DNA of 64,000 nt from Variovorax sp. TBS-050B (GTDB taxonomy: Bacteria; Pseudomonadota; Gammaproteobacteria; Burkholderiales; Burkholderiaceae_C). The notes beneath the pieces are model-generated. The model was not told the origin of the DNA, did not search any database, and was given only the letters and a program-made list of their open reading frames with translations. Shown in pieces: positions 44,729 to 54,598 of the stretch (position 1 is the first letter of the stretch; each line of letters starts with the position of its first letter). The position numbers were made by a program, and so were the translations under genes. The DNA lies in assembly GCF_029893635.1 (NCBI RefSeq), contig NZ_JARXYR010000002.1:3075001-3139000 (forward strand), written 5' to 3'.

Positions 44729-46075
44729 TCAGGACTCGCTGCGGCCCTGCACGTCGGCTACCACGCGCGCATTGCGCTGGAAGCTCCAGTAGGCGCTGGC
44801 CCAGTCCATCATCACGACGATGCGGTTGCGGAAGCCGATCAGGAAGTACGCATGCGCGAACAGCCAGAACAGCCATGCGAGCCGGCCGCTGAAGCGCAGC
44901 GGCCCGAAGGGCGTGCCCAGGTCGACCACGGCCGAGTTGCGCCCGATGGTGGCGAGGTTGCCGTAGTCGCGGTAGCGGAACGGCACGGTCGGCGTGCCCG
45001 CGATGCGGCGCAGGATGTTCGCCGCGGCGGCGCGGCCCATCTGCTTGGCGCCGGGCGACACGCCGGGCACCGGCTTCGGCGGCTTGCCGGGGGCATGGCT
45101 CAGCGCGGCCGCGAGGTCGCCGACCACGCTGATCTCGGGATGGCCGGGGAGGCTCAGGTCGGGTTCCACCTTGATGCGGCCCGCGCGGTCGCATTCGGCG
45201 CCGGTGGCCTCGGCGAGCATGCGTCCGAGCGGCGAGGCCGCGACGCCCGCGGCCCACACCACGCAGCTGCTGCCGATGCGGTAGCTCGTGGCCGCTGAGC
45301 CGTCGGCGCCGCCGCCGGCCTGCACTTCGAGCCCGTCGGCGTCGATCGCGGTCACGCGCGCGTTGAGCCGCACGTCCACGCCCAGCCGGACCAGCTGGTC
45401 CAGCGCCTTCCGGCTCAGGCTCTCGGGCATGGCCTGCAGCACGCGCGGGCCGCCCTCGATCAGCAGCACCTGCGCGCTGCCGGGGTCGATGCGGCGGAAT
45501 TCGCCCTCGAGCGTGTGGCGCGCGATCTCGGCCAGCGTGCCGGCCATCTCGACGCCCGTGGGGCCCGCGCCGATCACGGCGAAGGTCAGCAGCGCGCGGC
45601 GGCGCTCGGGGTCGGTCTCGGTCTCGGCGGCTTCGAAGGACATCAGCACGCGGCGGCGGATCTCGAAGGCATCGGCCAGGGTCTTGAGGCCCGGCGCGAG
45701 CGGCGCCCATTCGTCGTGCCCGAAATAGCTGTGCGTGGCGCCCGCCGCGACGATCAGGTGGTCGTAGCCCACCCGGCTGCCGTCGGTCAGCCCGACGCTG
45801 CGGACCGCGGGGTCGATCGCGTTCACCTCGCCGAGCAGCGTGGTGATGCGCGGCTGCCTGCGGAACAGCGAACGCACCGGCGCCGCGATCGACGGCGCCG
45901 CGAGCCCGGCGGTCGCCACCTGGTAGAGCAGGGGCTGGAACAGATGGTGGTTGGTCTTCTCGATCACCGTCACGTCCACGTCGGCGCGTTCGAGCTTGCG
46001 TGCGGCTTCGAGTCCGCCGAATCCGCAACCGACGATGACGACATGCGGGCGGGCGGAGGCGTTGGTCGTTTGCAT
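44729..46075 (-). CDS. NADH dehydrogenase type II (NDH-2) / NAD(P)/FAD-dependent oxidoreductase
   Basis: Peripheral inner-membrane flavoprotein of 448 residues that passes electrons from NADH to quinone without pumping protons. FAD motif VVIVGCGFGGLEAARKLERA, NAD motif VIGAGPTGVEMAGTLAEIA, substrate loop NHHLFQPLLYQVATAGL, and the C-terminal GRLAWLFWLFAHAYFLIGFR membrane-binding segment. I chose ATG 46075 (MQTTNASARP) rather than the more upstream 46105. Divergent from egtB across 175 bp. Confidence 0.92.
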   Translation of the reverse strand: MQTTNASARPHVVIVGCGFGGLEAARKLERADVDVTVIEKTNHHLFQPLLYQVATAGLAAPSIAAPVRSLFRRQPRITTLLGEVNAIDPAVRSVGLTDGSRVGYDHLIVAAGATHSYFGHDEWAPLAPGLKTLADAFEIRRRVLMSFEAAETETDPERRRALLTFAVIGAGPTGVEMAGTLAEIARHTLEGEFRRIDPGSAQVLLIEGGPRVLQAMPESLSRKALDQLVRLGVDVRLNARVTAIDADGLEVQAGGGADGSAATSYRIGSSCVVWAAGVAASPLGRMLAEATGAECDRAGRIKVEPDLSLPGHPEISVVGDLAAALSHAPGKPPKPVPGVSPGAKQMGRAAAANILRRIAGTPTVPFRYRDYGNLATIGRNSAVVDLGTPFGPLRFSGRLAWLFWLFAHAYFLIGFRNRIVVMMDWASAYWSFQRNARVVADVQGRSES

Positions 46076-46250
46076 ATGAATGGATGATACGCAGCGGCCC
46101 TGCACCGCAGCGCGTGTTGTGCGAAAGTGCTTCCTTCCCCGATCCCTGCGCCGCCCGGCACGCGGCGAGTGAGCGAGCGCGAGAACTTGTCCTACGCGCC
46201 CGCGTCACGCCGATCGGCTACAACTTCCGGCTGACCCGACTGGAGACTCC

Positions 46251-47516
46251 ATGACGCTTTCCCGGCCGATCACCCCGGCGGCCAGTGCACTGCGCGACAG
46301 GTTCCGCGAAGTGCGTGCCGCCAGCCTGGCGCTCGCCGCGCCGCTCTCGGCCGAAGACCAGTGCATCCAATCGATGCCCGATGCGAGCCCGACCAAATGG
46401 CATCTCGCGCACACCACCTGGTTCTTCGAGACCGTGCTGCTCCAGCCGCACGCCGCGGGCTACCGGCCCTTCGACACCCGGCTGCACTACCTCTTCAATT
46501 CGTACTACGAGGCGCTCGGCCCGCGCCATCCGCGGCCGCAGCGCGGGCTGCTCACGCGGCCTTCGCTCGACGAGGTGCATGCCTACCGCCGCCACGTCGA
46601 CAAGGCGGTGCTCGCGTGGCTGGACAGCGGCATCGGCGAAGAACAGGCCTGGGCCGCCACGATCGAGCCGATCCTCACGCTCGGGCTGCACCACGAGCAG
46701 CAGCACCAGGAGCTGCTGCTCACCGACATCCTGCATGCGCTGTCGTGCAATCCGCTGCTGCCGGCCTACAAGCCCGCCGCCGGCCCCGCGCTGCGGCTGG
46801 CCGCCGTGCCGCCGCCCATGCGCTGGCTGTCGCGGCCGGGCGGCGTGGTGCAGGTGGGCCACGAAGGGCCGCACCGGGGCTTTGCGTTCGACAACGAGAC
46901 GCCGCGCCACGAGGCGCTGCTGCGGCCCTATGCCATCGCCGACCGGCTCGTGAACTGCGGCGAGTACGCGCAGTTCATTGCCGACGGCGGCTACCAGCGG
47001 CCCGAGCTCTGGCTCTCCGACGGCTGGGCCGCGGTGCAGTCGCAGGGCTGGCGGCATCCGGCGTACTGGCTCGCGGCCGACGATCCGCGGCTCGGCGTGC
47101 CGTCGCAGCAGCAGGCCGGCTGGCATGTGTTCGGCCTGCATAGCGTGCGGCCGATGGAAGCCGATGCGCCGGTGTCGCAGCTGAGCTTCTACGAAGCCGC
47201 CGCATACGCGGAATGGGCCGGCGCGCGGCTGCCGACCGAGTTCGAATGGGAGGCGGCCTTCGACGCGCCCGGCATCTCGCAGATGACCGGCCATGTCTGG
47301 CAGTGGACGCGTTCCTCGTATGACCCGTACCCGGGCTTCAGGCCCTTGCCCGGCATCGCGGCCGAGTACAACGGCAAGTTCATGGTCGGGCAGCTGGTGC
47401 TGCGCGGCGGCAGCGTGGCCACGCCGGCCGGGCACACGCGGCCCAGCTACCGCAATTTCTTTCCGCCGGCGGCGCGCTGGCAGTTCACGGGGCTGCGGCT
47501 CGCAAAGGATCTCTGA
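46251..47516 (+). CDS. egtB: ergothioneine biosynthesis protein EgtB (hercynine sulfoxide synthase)
   Basis: Non-heme iron enzyme of 421 residues that joins hercynine with a thiol (gamma-glutamylcysteine or cysteine) and oxygen. The DinB-like N-terminal domain carries the iron site: H51/H54 in KWHLAHTTWFFE and HX3HXE at 148-154 in LHHEQQHQELLLTD. The FGE-sulfatase C-terminal domain has EWEAAFDAPGISQMTGHVWQ and RPSYRNFFPPAARWQFTGLR. RBS GGAG before ATG 46251. Two bp upstream of egtD. EgtC and EgtE are not in the window, so the C-S lyase must lie elsewhere. Confidence 0.95.
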   Translation: MTLSRPITPAASALRDRFREVRAASLALAAPLSAEDQCIQSMPDASPTKWHLAHTTWFFETVLLQPHAAGYRPFDTRLHYLFNSYYEALGPRHPRPQRGLLTRPSLDEVHAYRRHVDKAVLAWLDSGIGEEQAWAATIEPILTLGLHHEQQHQELLLTDILHALSCNPLLPAYKPAAGPALRLAAVPPPMRWLSRPGGVVQVGHEGPHRGFAFDNETPRHEALLRPYAIADRLVNCGEYAQFIADGGYQRPELWLSDGWAAVQSQGWRHPAYWLAADDPRLGVPSQQQAGWHVFGLHSVRPMEADAPVSQLSFYEAAAYAEWAGARLPTEFEWEAAFDAPGISQMTGHVWQWTRSSYDPYPGFRPLPGIAAEYNGKFMVGQLVLRGGSVATPAGHTRPSYRNFFPPAARWQFTGLRLAKDL

Positions 47517-47518
47517 AC

Positions 47519-48550
47519 ATGCGCAATCCAACGACGACCCCGCCTTCGCGTTCCTTCGCCGCCGCCGCGGCGGCCGCCGTGCAGCAGTTGCGCCAGCCCG
47601 TGGCGCCCGCCGCGGCCACGCCGGGCACGCCGCTTTCCGAATTCGGCCGCGAGATGCTCGCAGGTCTCTCGCGCCGCCCGCGCAGCATCTCGCCCAAGTT
47701 CTTCTACGACGCGGCCGGCTCGCAGCTGTTCGACCGCATCTGCGAGCTGCCCGAGTACTACCCCACGCGCACCGAGCTGCGCATCCTCGCCGAATGCGCC
47801 GCGGAGATCGCCGGCCAGGTCGGGCCGGCCGCCGAGATCGTGGAGTTCGGCGCCGGTTCGCTGACCAAGGTGCGGCTGCTGCTCGACGCGCTCGAGGCAC
47901 CGAAGCGCTACCTGCCGATCGACATCTCCGGCGAGCACCTCGAGGCCGCCGCCGAGCGGCTCCGGGCCGACTACCCGGCGCTCGCGGTGCAGCCGATCGC
48001 GGCCGACTACACGATGCCGCTGGTGCTGCCGGCGCCGCTGCCCGGCGCGGGCAAGCGCGTGGGCTTCTTTCCCGGTTCGACGATCGGCAATTTCGAGCCC
48101 GACGAAGCCCTGGCCTTTCTGCAGCTCGCGGCGCGCATGCTGCGCGGCGGCGGGCTCTTGATCGGCGTCGACCTGGTGAAGGCGCCGGATCGGCTGCATG
48201 CGGCCTACAACGATGCGGCCGGCGTGACCGCCGCGTTCAACCTCAATCTGCTGCGCCGCGCGAATGCCGAGCTCGATGCCGACTTCGACATGGACGGCTT
48301 TGCGCATGCGGCGTTCTACAACGCGCCGAAGCGGCGCATCGAGATGCACCTCGTGAGCCGCCGCGCCCAGGCCGTGACGCTGAACGGCCAGCGCTTCAGC
48401 TTCGAGGAGGGCGAGACCATCCATACCGAGTACTCGCACAAGTTCACCGTGGACGGCCTGCGCGCGCTGGCGGTGAAGGCCGGGTTCCGGCCCGGGGCGG
48501 TCTGGGTCGATCCGGAGGGGCTGTTCAGCGTGCACTGGCTGCAGGCCTGA
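47519..48550 (+). CDS. egtD: L-histidine N-alpha-methyltransferase EgtD
   Basis: SAM-dependent enzyme of 343 residues that trimethylates histidine to hercynine, the first step of ergothioneine synthesis. ISPKFFYDAAGSQLFDRICE and LPEYYPTRTELRIL open the conserved core; VEFGAGSLTKVRLLLDALEA is the SAM loop; GVDLVKAPDRLHAAYNDAAG and the late IHTEYSHKF bind histidine. An N-terminal Ala/Pro-rich stretch of ~30 residues precedes the core. Starts 2 bp after egtB. Confidence 0.95.
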   Translation: MRNPTTTPPSRSFAAAAAAAVQQLRQPVAPAAATPGTPLSEFGREMLAGLSRRPRSISPKFFYDAAGSQLFDRICELPEYYPTRTELRILAECAAEIAGQVGPAAEIVEFGAGSLTKVRLLLDALEAPKRYLPIDISGEHLEAAAERLRADYPALAVQPIAADYTMPLVLPAPLPGAGKRVGFFPGSTIGNFEPDEALAFLQLAARMLRGGGLLIGVDLVKAPDRLHAAYNDAAGVTAAFNLNLLRRANAELDADFDMDGFAHAAFYNAPKRRIEMHLVSRRAQAVTLNGQRFSFEEGETIHTEYSHKFTVDGLRALAVKAGFRPGAVWVDPEGLFSVHWLQA

Positions 48551-48656
48551 GCGGCGCGCCGGGGGCGGGCCCCGGAGGGCAGGGCGCCCATCGGGGCACA
48601 ATAGCCGTCCGCGGCACGGCGCAGGAAGCCGCCGCCCGCCCCCTGGAGAGCAAGAC

Positions 48657-48941
48657 ATGAAAGCAACCTGGAACGGCGTCACCATCGCCGAAAGCGACGA
48701 CACCGTGCTCGTCGAAGGCAACCACTATTTCCCGACGAGCGCGCTCAACCGCGACTACGTCACCTTCAGCAACCACAAGACCACCTGCCCCTGGAAGGGC
48801 ACCGCGAGCTACTACTCGCTGCTCGTGAACGGCGAGATGCACGCCGACGCCGCCTGGTACTACGCCGATCCGAAGCCCGAGGCCGAGGAGATCCGCGACC
48901 GCGTGGCGTTCTGGAAGGACGTGAAAGTCACCGCGTCGTGA
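48657..48941 (+). CDS. DUF427 domain-containing protein
   Basis: Small cytosolic protein of 94 residues made of one DUF427 domain: KATWNGVTIAESDDTVLVEG, NHYFPTSALNRDYVTFSNHK, TTCPWKGTASYYSLLVNGE, and DAAWYYADPKPEAEEIRDRV. Function is unknown in the family. It lies 106 bp after egtD on the same strand and overlaps the 2OG dioxygenase gene by GTGA, which ties their expression. RBS region CTGGAGAGCAAGAC upstream of ATG. Confidence 0.92.
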   Translation: MKATWNGVTIAESDDTVLVEGNHYFPTSALNRDYVTFSNHKTTCPWKGTASYYSLLVNGEMHADAAWYYADPKPEAEEIRDRVAFWKDVKVTAS

Positions 48942-49687
48942 CCACGGCCGCATTCGTGCCGCCGTTCGTCGCACCGGCCGAACTGCCGGCCGCGCTGCGC
49001 GAACAGGGCTATGCGGTGCTCGGCCCAGAGGGCGTGAGCGACTGGCTCGGCATGCCGCTCGCAGCGCTCGAGGCGCTGCACCCCGACTGGGACGATCTGC
49101 CGCCCGACGAATACCTCAAGGACGGCGGGCGCTACCGCACCCGGCGCCACGCCTGCTTCACCGTCGAGGGCGAGGCCGTGGCGCAGGTGCCGCACCGCGC
49201 GCACTGGCAGCCGGTCGAATACAACGCCCTGCACGGCGGCATGCAGCGCTGGTTCGCGCCGATGCACGAGGCCACCGTGGCCCGCCCGGCATGGCAGCGG
49301 CTGCTGCAGCGCCTGGCCGGCGCGGCGAGCGACATGCGCGGCGGCGCGGCGCGGCCCTGGTTCGTCGAGGCGCACCAGTTCCGCATCGACACCGCGGGCG
49401 GCATCGGCCGGCCCACGCCCGAAGGCGCGCACCGCGACGGCGTGGACCTGGTGGCGGTGGCGCTGGTCGGGCGCCATGGCATCAAGGGCGGCGAGACGCG
49501 CGTCTTCGAAGCCAACGGAAGGCGCGGCGAGCGCTTCACCATGACCGAGCCGTGGACACTGCTGCTGCTCGACGACGCGCGCGTGATCCATGAATCCACG
49601 CCGATCCAGCCGCTCGAGGAAGGCGGCACCGGATGGCGCGACACGCTCGTGGTCACCTGCCGCGCCGAGGGTTTTCAGGGGGATTGA
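48938..49687 (+). CDS. 2OG-Fe(II) dioxygenase family protein (free amino-acid hydroxylase-like)
   Basis: Cytosolic oxygenase of 249 residues, GTG start overlapping the DUF427 stop. The facial triad is seen as His-x-Asp in GAHRDGVDLVAVALVGRHG and a distal histidine in DDARVIHESTPIQ; an arginine for 2-oxoglutarate follows in GWRDTLVVT. The family (PF10014 type) includes L-isoleucine dioxygenase, which hydroxylates free amino acids. Placement behind egtB-egtD-DUF427 makes histidine-derived compounds worth testing as substrates. Ends at the uspA promoter region. Confidence 0.85.
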   Translation: MTTAAFVPPFVAPAELPAALREQGYAVLGPEGVSDWLGMPLAALEALHPDWDDLPPDEYLKDGGRYRTRRHACFTVEGEAVAQVPHRAHWQPVEYNALHGGMQRWFAPMHEATVARPAWQRLLQRLAGAASDMRGGAARPWFVEAHQFRIDTAGGIGRPTPEGAHRDGVDLVAVALVGRHGIKGGETRVFEANGRRGERFTMTEPWTLLLLDDARVIHESTPIQPLEEGGTGWRDTLVVTCRAEGFQGD

Positions 49688-49711
49688 CCCCGCCCGCCCG
49701 AGTCCTACAGT
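49684..49711 (+). promoter_or_regulatory. probable sigma-70 promoter of the universal stress gene
   Basis: TTGACC (49684-49689) and TACAGT (49706-49711) are separated by 16 bp. The -35 overlaps the end of the dioxygenase gene. A 7-bp-stem hairpin, CGGCTCG-AGCG-CGAGCCG (about 49743-49760), follows in the leader before ATG 49798. Confidence 0.45.
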
Positions 49712-49797
49712 CTCCCCCCGGTACTGAGGTTAAATTCAAAGGCCGGCTCGAGCGCGAGCCGCGCCTGTCTGTATGCGAACGAAAGTGAGGCCCGCCA

Positions 49798-50241
49798 ATG
49801 TTCAATCACATCCTGGTTCCGATCGACGGCTCCGAAACTTCCATGCTCGCCGTCAGCAAGGCCAGCGGCCTGGCATTGGCCTTCGGCAGCCGGATCACGC
49901 TGATCCACGTGATCGACAACTACCCCTTCATCGGCGTGGGCGCGGACTATGCGCTCGGCCAGAACGAATACCTGGCCGCGGCCACGGCCAGCGCCAATGC
50001 GGCGCTCGCGCGCGGCGTGGCCGCGCTCGCGGCCGAGGGCCTGCACAGCGACCAGCGCGTGATCGACGGCCACGTGGTGCATGAAGGCATCGTCGACACC
50101 GCGATCGCGATCGCGGCCGACCTGATCGTGATGGGCTCCCACGGCCGCAGCGGCATCGAGAAGCTGCTGCTCGGCAGCGTCACGCAGCGCGTGCTGCAGG
50201 ACGCGCCGATGCCGGTGCTCGTGGTCAAGGGCGGGCTGTAG
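49798..50241 (+). CDS. universal stress protein (UspA family)
   Basis: Cytosolic protein of 147 residues. FNHILVPIDGSETSMLAVSK at the start and VMGSHGRSGIEKLLLGSVT near the end, with the G-x2-G-x9-G-S pattern of ATP-binding Usp proteins. Such dimeric proteins aid survival under starvation and oxidative stress. The stop region overlaps the convergent pseudouridine synthase gene by 17 bp. Confidence 0.94.
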   Translation: MFNHILVPIDGSETSMLAVSKASGLALAFGSRITLIHVIDNYPFIGVGADYALGQNEYLAAATASANAALARGVAALAAEGLHSDQRVIDGHVVHEGIVDTAIAIAADLIVMGSHGRSGIEKLLLGSVTQRVLQDAPMPVLVVKGGL

Positions 50242-50902
50242 ACAACCCGAACGCCGGCGCGCTCGCAAAGCGCACGGGCTGCCCCGTCGCCGGATGCACG
50301 AAACCCAGTTCGCTCGCATGCAGCAGCAGCCGCGGCGCGCGTGCGCGGACCGCGTCGCTGCCGTAGAGCGCATCGCCGAGGATCGGATGCCCGATCGACA
50401 GCAGATGCACCCGCAGCTGGTGCGAGCGCCCCGTGAGCGGCTCCAGCAGCAGGTGCGTGGCCAGGGCGCCATCGGCGCCTTGCGCGGATGAGACCGCGCG
50501 CCAGCGCGTGAGGCTCGGCTTGCCCGCCGGGTCCACCTTCTGCAGCGGACGGCGCGGCCAGTCGGCCATCAGCGGTTCGTCGATGACGGACCATTCCGCC
50601 TTCACCGGCAGCGCACCGTCCACGATCGCCTCGTAGCGCTTGTGCACCAGGCGGCCCGCGAAGGCGTCGCCGAGCGCCCGCTGCATCGCCGGGTTGCGCG
50701 CCATCAGCACCAGCCCGCTCGTCGCCATGTCGAGGCGGTGCACGACCAGCGCGTCGGGCCAGCGCCGCATCGCGCGGGCGCTCAGGCAGTCCTGCTTGTC
50801 CTCGCCGCGCCCGGGCACGCACAGCAGGCCGGCGGGCTTGTTCAGCACCAGCAGGTGGGCGTCTTCGTGGACGACGAGGTCCGGATGGTCGATGGCGGGC
50901 AT
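50225..50902 (-). CDS. RluA-family pseudouridine synthase
   Basis: RNA-modifying enzyme of 225 residues. The catalytic aspartate is in VVHRLDMATSGLVLMARN, preceded by LLVLNKPAGLLCVPGRGED, with RSHQLRVHLLSIGHPILGDA later. It lacks the N-terminal S4 domain and is close to RluA, which modifies 23S rRNA U746 and tRNA U32. It converts uridine to pseudouridine; the precise sites are not deducible. Antisense overlap with the uspA 3' end. Confidence 0.92.
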   Translation of the reverse strand: MPAIDHPDLVVHEDAHLLVLNKPAGLLCVPGRGEDKQDCLSARAMRRWPDALVVHRLDMATSGLVLMARNPAMQRALGDAFAGRLVHKRYEAIVDGALPVKAEWSVIDEPLMADWPRRPLQKVDPAGKPSLTRWRAVSSAQGADGALATHLLLEPLTGRSHQLRVHLLSIGHPILGDALYGSDAVRARAPRLLLHASELGFVHPATGQPVRFASAPAFGLSTARP

Positions 50903-50984
50903 GGAGCCGCGAGTGTAGAGACGTTAGAGACGCCAGAGCCCGCACGCCGGCGCGGCGCATGGGGCCTCGGCTATCCTCGAAGCG

Positions 50985-52269
50985 ATGTCCGGCCCCGCTT
51001 CGTCGATTCCCGCTTCCGTTCCCCTGCCGCCGCCGAGCTTTGCCGACCTCCGGCGCGAGCGGCCCTTCATGCAGCTCTGGGTGGCGCGGCTCTTCGGCAC
51101 CGCGGCGGCGCAGATGCTGCTCGTCGCGATCGGCTGGCACATGTACGAGCTCACCGGCAGCGCCTGGGACCTCGGGCTCGTCGGCCTCTACCAGTTCGTG
51201 CCCGCGCTGCTGCTCGCGCTCCTGGCGGGCCACGTGGTCGACCGCCACCACCGCGGCCGCATCGTGGCCGCCTGCTTCGCGGTGCAGGGCGCCGTGGCGC
51301 TGGTGCTGCTGTTCGCGGTGGTGCGGCACGGCGATTCGCGCGGCCTGCTGCTGGGGCTCTCGCTGGTGCTCGGTGCGGTGCGCGCCTTTCAGATGCCGGC
51401 GCAGCAGGCGCTCACGCCGCTGCTGGTGCCGCCCACGCTGCTCGCGCGCGCGATGGCCTTCAGTTCGGCGGGCATGCAGGGCGCCATCATCGGCGGGCCG
51501 GCGCTCGGCGGGCTGCTGTTCGTCGCGGGCATGGCGGTGGTGTACGGCGCCAGCGTGCTGTGCTTCGTGGTCGCCTGCGCGCTCGTGCTGCGGCTGCGCT
51601 ACGCCTACACGCCCGCGGCGCGCGAGCCGGTCACGCTGGCCACGGTGTTCGCGGGCGTCGACTTCATCTGGAAGCGCAAGCCCGTGCTCGGCGCGGTCTC
51701 GCTCGACCTGTTCGCGGTGCTGCTGGGCGGCGCGGTGGCGCTGCTGCCGATCTACGCCAAGGACATCCTGCACACCGGGCCCTGGGGCCTCGGCCTGCTG
51801 CGCAGCGCGCCGGCCGTGGGCGCGCTCGTGATGTCGATCGCGCTCACGCGCCGGCCGATCGAGCGCCGCATCGGCCGCACGCTGCTGATGGCGGTGGGAC
51901 TGTTCGGCCTGTGCATGGTGGTGTTCGGCATCTCGCGCAGCTTCTTCGTGTCGCTGGTCGCGCTGGCGGTCTCGGGCGGCGCGGACATGGTCAACGTCGT
52001 GATCCCGCCAGACGCTGGTGCAGCTCGAAACGCCCGACGCGATGCGCGGCCGCGTGAGCGCGGTCAACTCGATCTTCATCGGCGCGAGCAACCAGCTCGG
52101 CGAGTTCGAGTCGGGCGCCACCGCGGCACTGCTCGGGCCGGTCGGCTCGGTGGTGGTGGGCGGCGTGGGCACGATGCTGGTGGCGCTCGGCTGGTTCAGG
52201 CTGTTCCCGTCGCTCGCGCAGCGCGACCGCATGGTGGTGGCCCAGCAGGCGCCGCTGCGGGCCCCCTGA
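50985..52269 (+). pseudogene. MFS transporter (EntS/enterobactin-exporter-like), disrupted by one extra base
   Basis: Twelve-helix major facilitator of the DHA3 group: FMQLWVARLFGTAAAQMLLV, HMYELTGSAWDLGLVGLYQF, AGHVVDRHHRGRIVAAC. The frame runs intact to [10 protein letters not shown], then reads out of phase; the next frame carries [19 protein letters not shown] and [17 protein letters not shown] to the end. One extra C in the run 52004-52006 accounts for it; the corrected protein has 427 residues, normal for the family. As given, the last ~85 residues (two helices) would be lost. Neighbours are ordinary, so I favour sequence error over decay. Confidence 0.87.
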
Positions 52270-52284
52270 GCCAGGCGGCGCGCT

Positions 52285-52566
52285 TCAGAACAGCGGGAAC
52301 GCCGCGGGCGCCCGGAGCACGAGGTCGCTCTGCGCCTCGGCCACGCAGGGCAGGATCCAGCCTTCGGCCTTTTCCTCGGCGCTCAGGCCCGGCCATTCGA
52401 TGAAATGGCGCGTGGCGCCCGACAGCCGCTGGCAGATGCAGGTGCGGCAGGTGCCGTTGCGGCACGAGCTCGGCATCTCGATGCCCGCCGCCTCGGCCGA
52501 TTTCAGGAGCGTGGCGCCGGCCTCGGTGTCGAAGACCAGGCCCGAGGGTTCGAGCCGGACCTTCAC
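52285..52566 (-). CDS. 2Fe-2S ferredoxin-like protein
   Basis: Small electron carrier of 93 residues. The four cluster cysteines are in [15 protein letters not shown] and [11 protein letters not shown], a plant-type (beta-grasp) pattern C-x4-C-x2-C-x(n)-C. The start is GTG 52566, overlapping the TGA of the VF530 gene (GTGA); no ATG is available without running into that gene. The partner reductase or oxygenase is not in the window. Last of three coupled small genes. Confidence 0.88.
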   Translation of the reverse strand: MKVRLEPSGLVFDTEAGATLLKSAEAAGIEMPSSCRNGTCRTCICQRLSGATRHFIEWPGLSAEEKAEGWILPCVAEAQSDLVLRAPAAFPLF

Positions 52567-52844
52567 CGCGGGGCCTGCGGCTGGCCGGCGCGCCGCTGTT
52601 CGCGCAGCATGAACAGGTACAGGCTCTCGACCTTCTCGCGCGCCCAGGGCGTCTTGCGCAGGAACTTGAGGCTGGAGCTCACGCTCGGGTCGGTCGTGAA
52701 GCAGCGCACCGGCACCATTTCGCCCAGGCGCTGCCAGCCGTAATGCTCGGCCAGCGCCTTGACGATGGCCTCGAGCGTCACCCCGTGCAGCGGATTGCGC
52801 GGCTGGGGCCGGGCCTGCGGCGGCGGCGCGGGCGCGTCGCTCAC
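52563..52844 (-). CDS. VF530/DUF2132 family protein
   Basis: Small basic protein of 93 residues. [40 protein letters not shown] and [20 protein letters not shown] are the VF530 signature, a helical fold suggested to bind DNA. A proline-rich N-terminal 15 residues precede it. Overlaps both neighbours (ATGA upstream, GTGA downstream), so it is coupled to the 48-residue protein and the ferredoxin. Confidence 0.9.
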   Translation of the reverse strand: MSDAPAPPPQARPQPRNPLHGVTLEAIVKALAEHYGWQRLGEMVPVRCFTTDPSVSSSLKFLRKTPWAREKVESLYLFMLREQRRAGQPQAPR

Positions 52845-52987
52845 TTGTTCTTGAGCTTGCCGCGCGGAATGACCGCGGTGGTGACGGTGCGCACCGGCTC
52901 GATGCCGGCACCCGGCGCCTTGGGCGGCGCGGTGTCCTTCTTCGGTTTCTTGGCTTCCTTGTTCGAGCGCTGTTGACCCTTGGCCAT
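52841..52987 (-). CDS. small Lys/Pro-rich basic protein, 48 residues
   Basis: Very small basic protein [20 protein letters not shown] then a proline-rich stretch and a C-terminal [12 protein letters not shown] strong RBS (AAGGAGGTCC) stands 6-7 nt before ATG 52987, and its stop overlaps the start of the VF530 gene, which together make a real gene likely. The [15 protein letters not shown] motif recurs in many short proteobacterial proteins; an RNA- or DNA-binding role is only a guess. No membrane segment. Confidence 0.75.
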   Translation of the reverse strand: MAKGQQRSNKEAKKPKKDTAPPKAPGAGIEPVRTVTTAVIPRGKLKNK

Positions 52988-53078
52988 CTGGACCTCCTTG
53001 TTGATGTCGCCGGTATTGAGAGCGGGCAGTTTAGCGGTGCGGCGACAATACGCGGTTCCATTTGATTCCCCCGCATTC

Positions 53079-53597
53079 ATGTCCGATTACGAAGTCCGCC
53101 CCGCCACGATGCGCGATGCCAAGGCCGTCGCCGAAGTCCATGCCCTGGCCGCCAAGGCCGCCTACGAAGGCATCCTGCCCGAAGACGAGCTGCGCGCGCT
53201 GGCACCCGCCTCGCGCGAAGCCAAGTGGCGCGAAGCCATCGAGTTCAGCGAACCCCAGGTGCAGGTGGCGGTGCACGAGGGCCAGGTCGTCGGCTTCGTC
53301 GGTTTCGACCGCTCGCGCGATCCCAAGACGCCGTCCACCACGGGTGAGATCTGGGCCATCTACGTGCTGCCCGAGCACTGGGGCAAGGGCGTCGGCGTGG
53401 CGCTCTGGGACGCCGCGCGCGAAGGCCTCGAGGAAGAGGGCTGCACCACCGTGACGATCTGGGTGCCGATCCGCAACGACCGCGCCATGCGCTTCCACGA
53501 GCTCGCCGGCTTCAAGCGCGAGATGAAGACCGCCAAGACCACCGCGATCGGCACGGTCCGCATCGAAGAGATACGCCTCAAGCGCAACGTCGCCTGA
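53079..53597 (+). CDS. GNAT family N-acetyltransferase
   Basis: Acetyl-CoA-dependent acyltransferase of 172 residues. Motif A, IYVLPEHWGKGVGVALWDAA, binds the pyrophosphate of acetyl-CoA; motif B lies in RNDRAMRFHELAGFKRE. The start ATG 53079 gives MSDYEVRPATMRDAKAVAEV, the standard opening. Substrate unknown (amines, antibiotics or protein N-termini are all possible). Divergent from the small-protein chain across 91 bp. Confidence 0.92.
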   Translation: MSDYEVRPATMRDAKAVAEVHALAAKAAYEGILPEDELRALAPASREAKWREAIEFSEPQVQVAVHEGQVVGFVGFDRSRDPKTPSTTGEIWAIYVLPEHWGKGVGVALWDAAREGLEEEGCTTVTIWVPIRNDRAMRFHELAGFKREMKTAKTTAIGTVRIEEIRLKRNVA

Positions 53598-53685
53598 ACC
53601 GGCGCCGCCCGCGTGCGGTTATTGCCGCGCCGTCACCGGTTGCGGATAAGCTCGCCGCTTTCCTTCATCCCACACCCGGATCGCC

Positions 53686-54585
<900 letters not shown>

Positions 54586-54598
54586 GCGGCGCCTAGCA

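Noticed and set aside
46187..46224. TTGTCC and TACAAC upstream of egtB considered as a promoter
   Set aside because: The spacing is 26 bp, too long for sigma-70.
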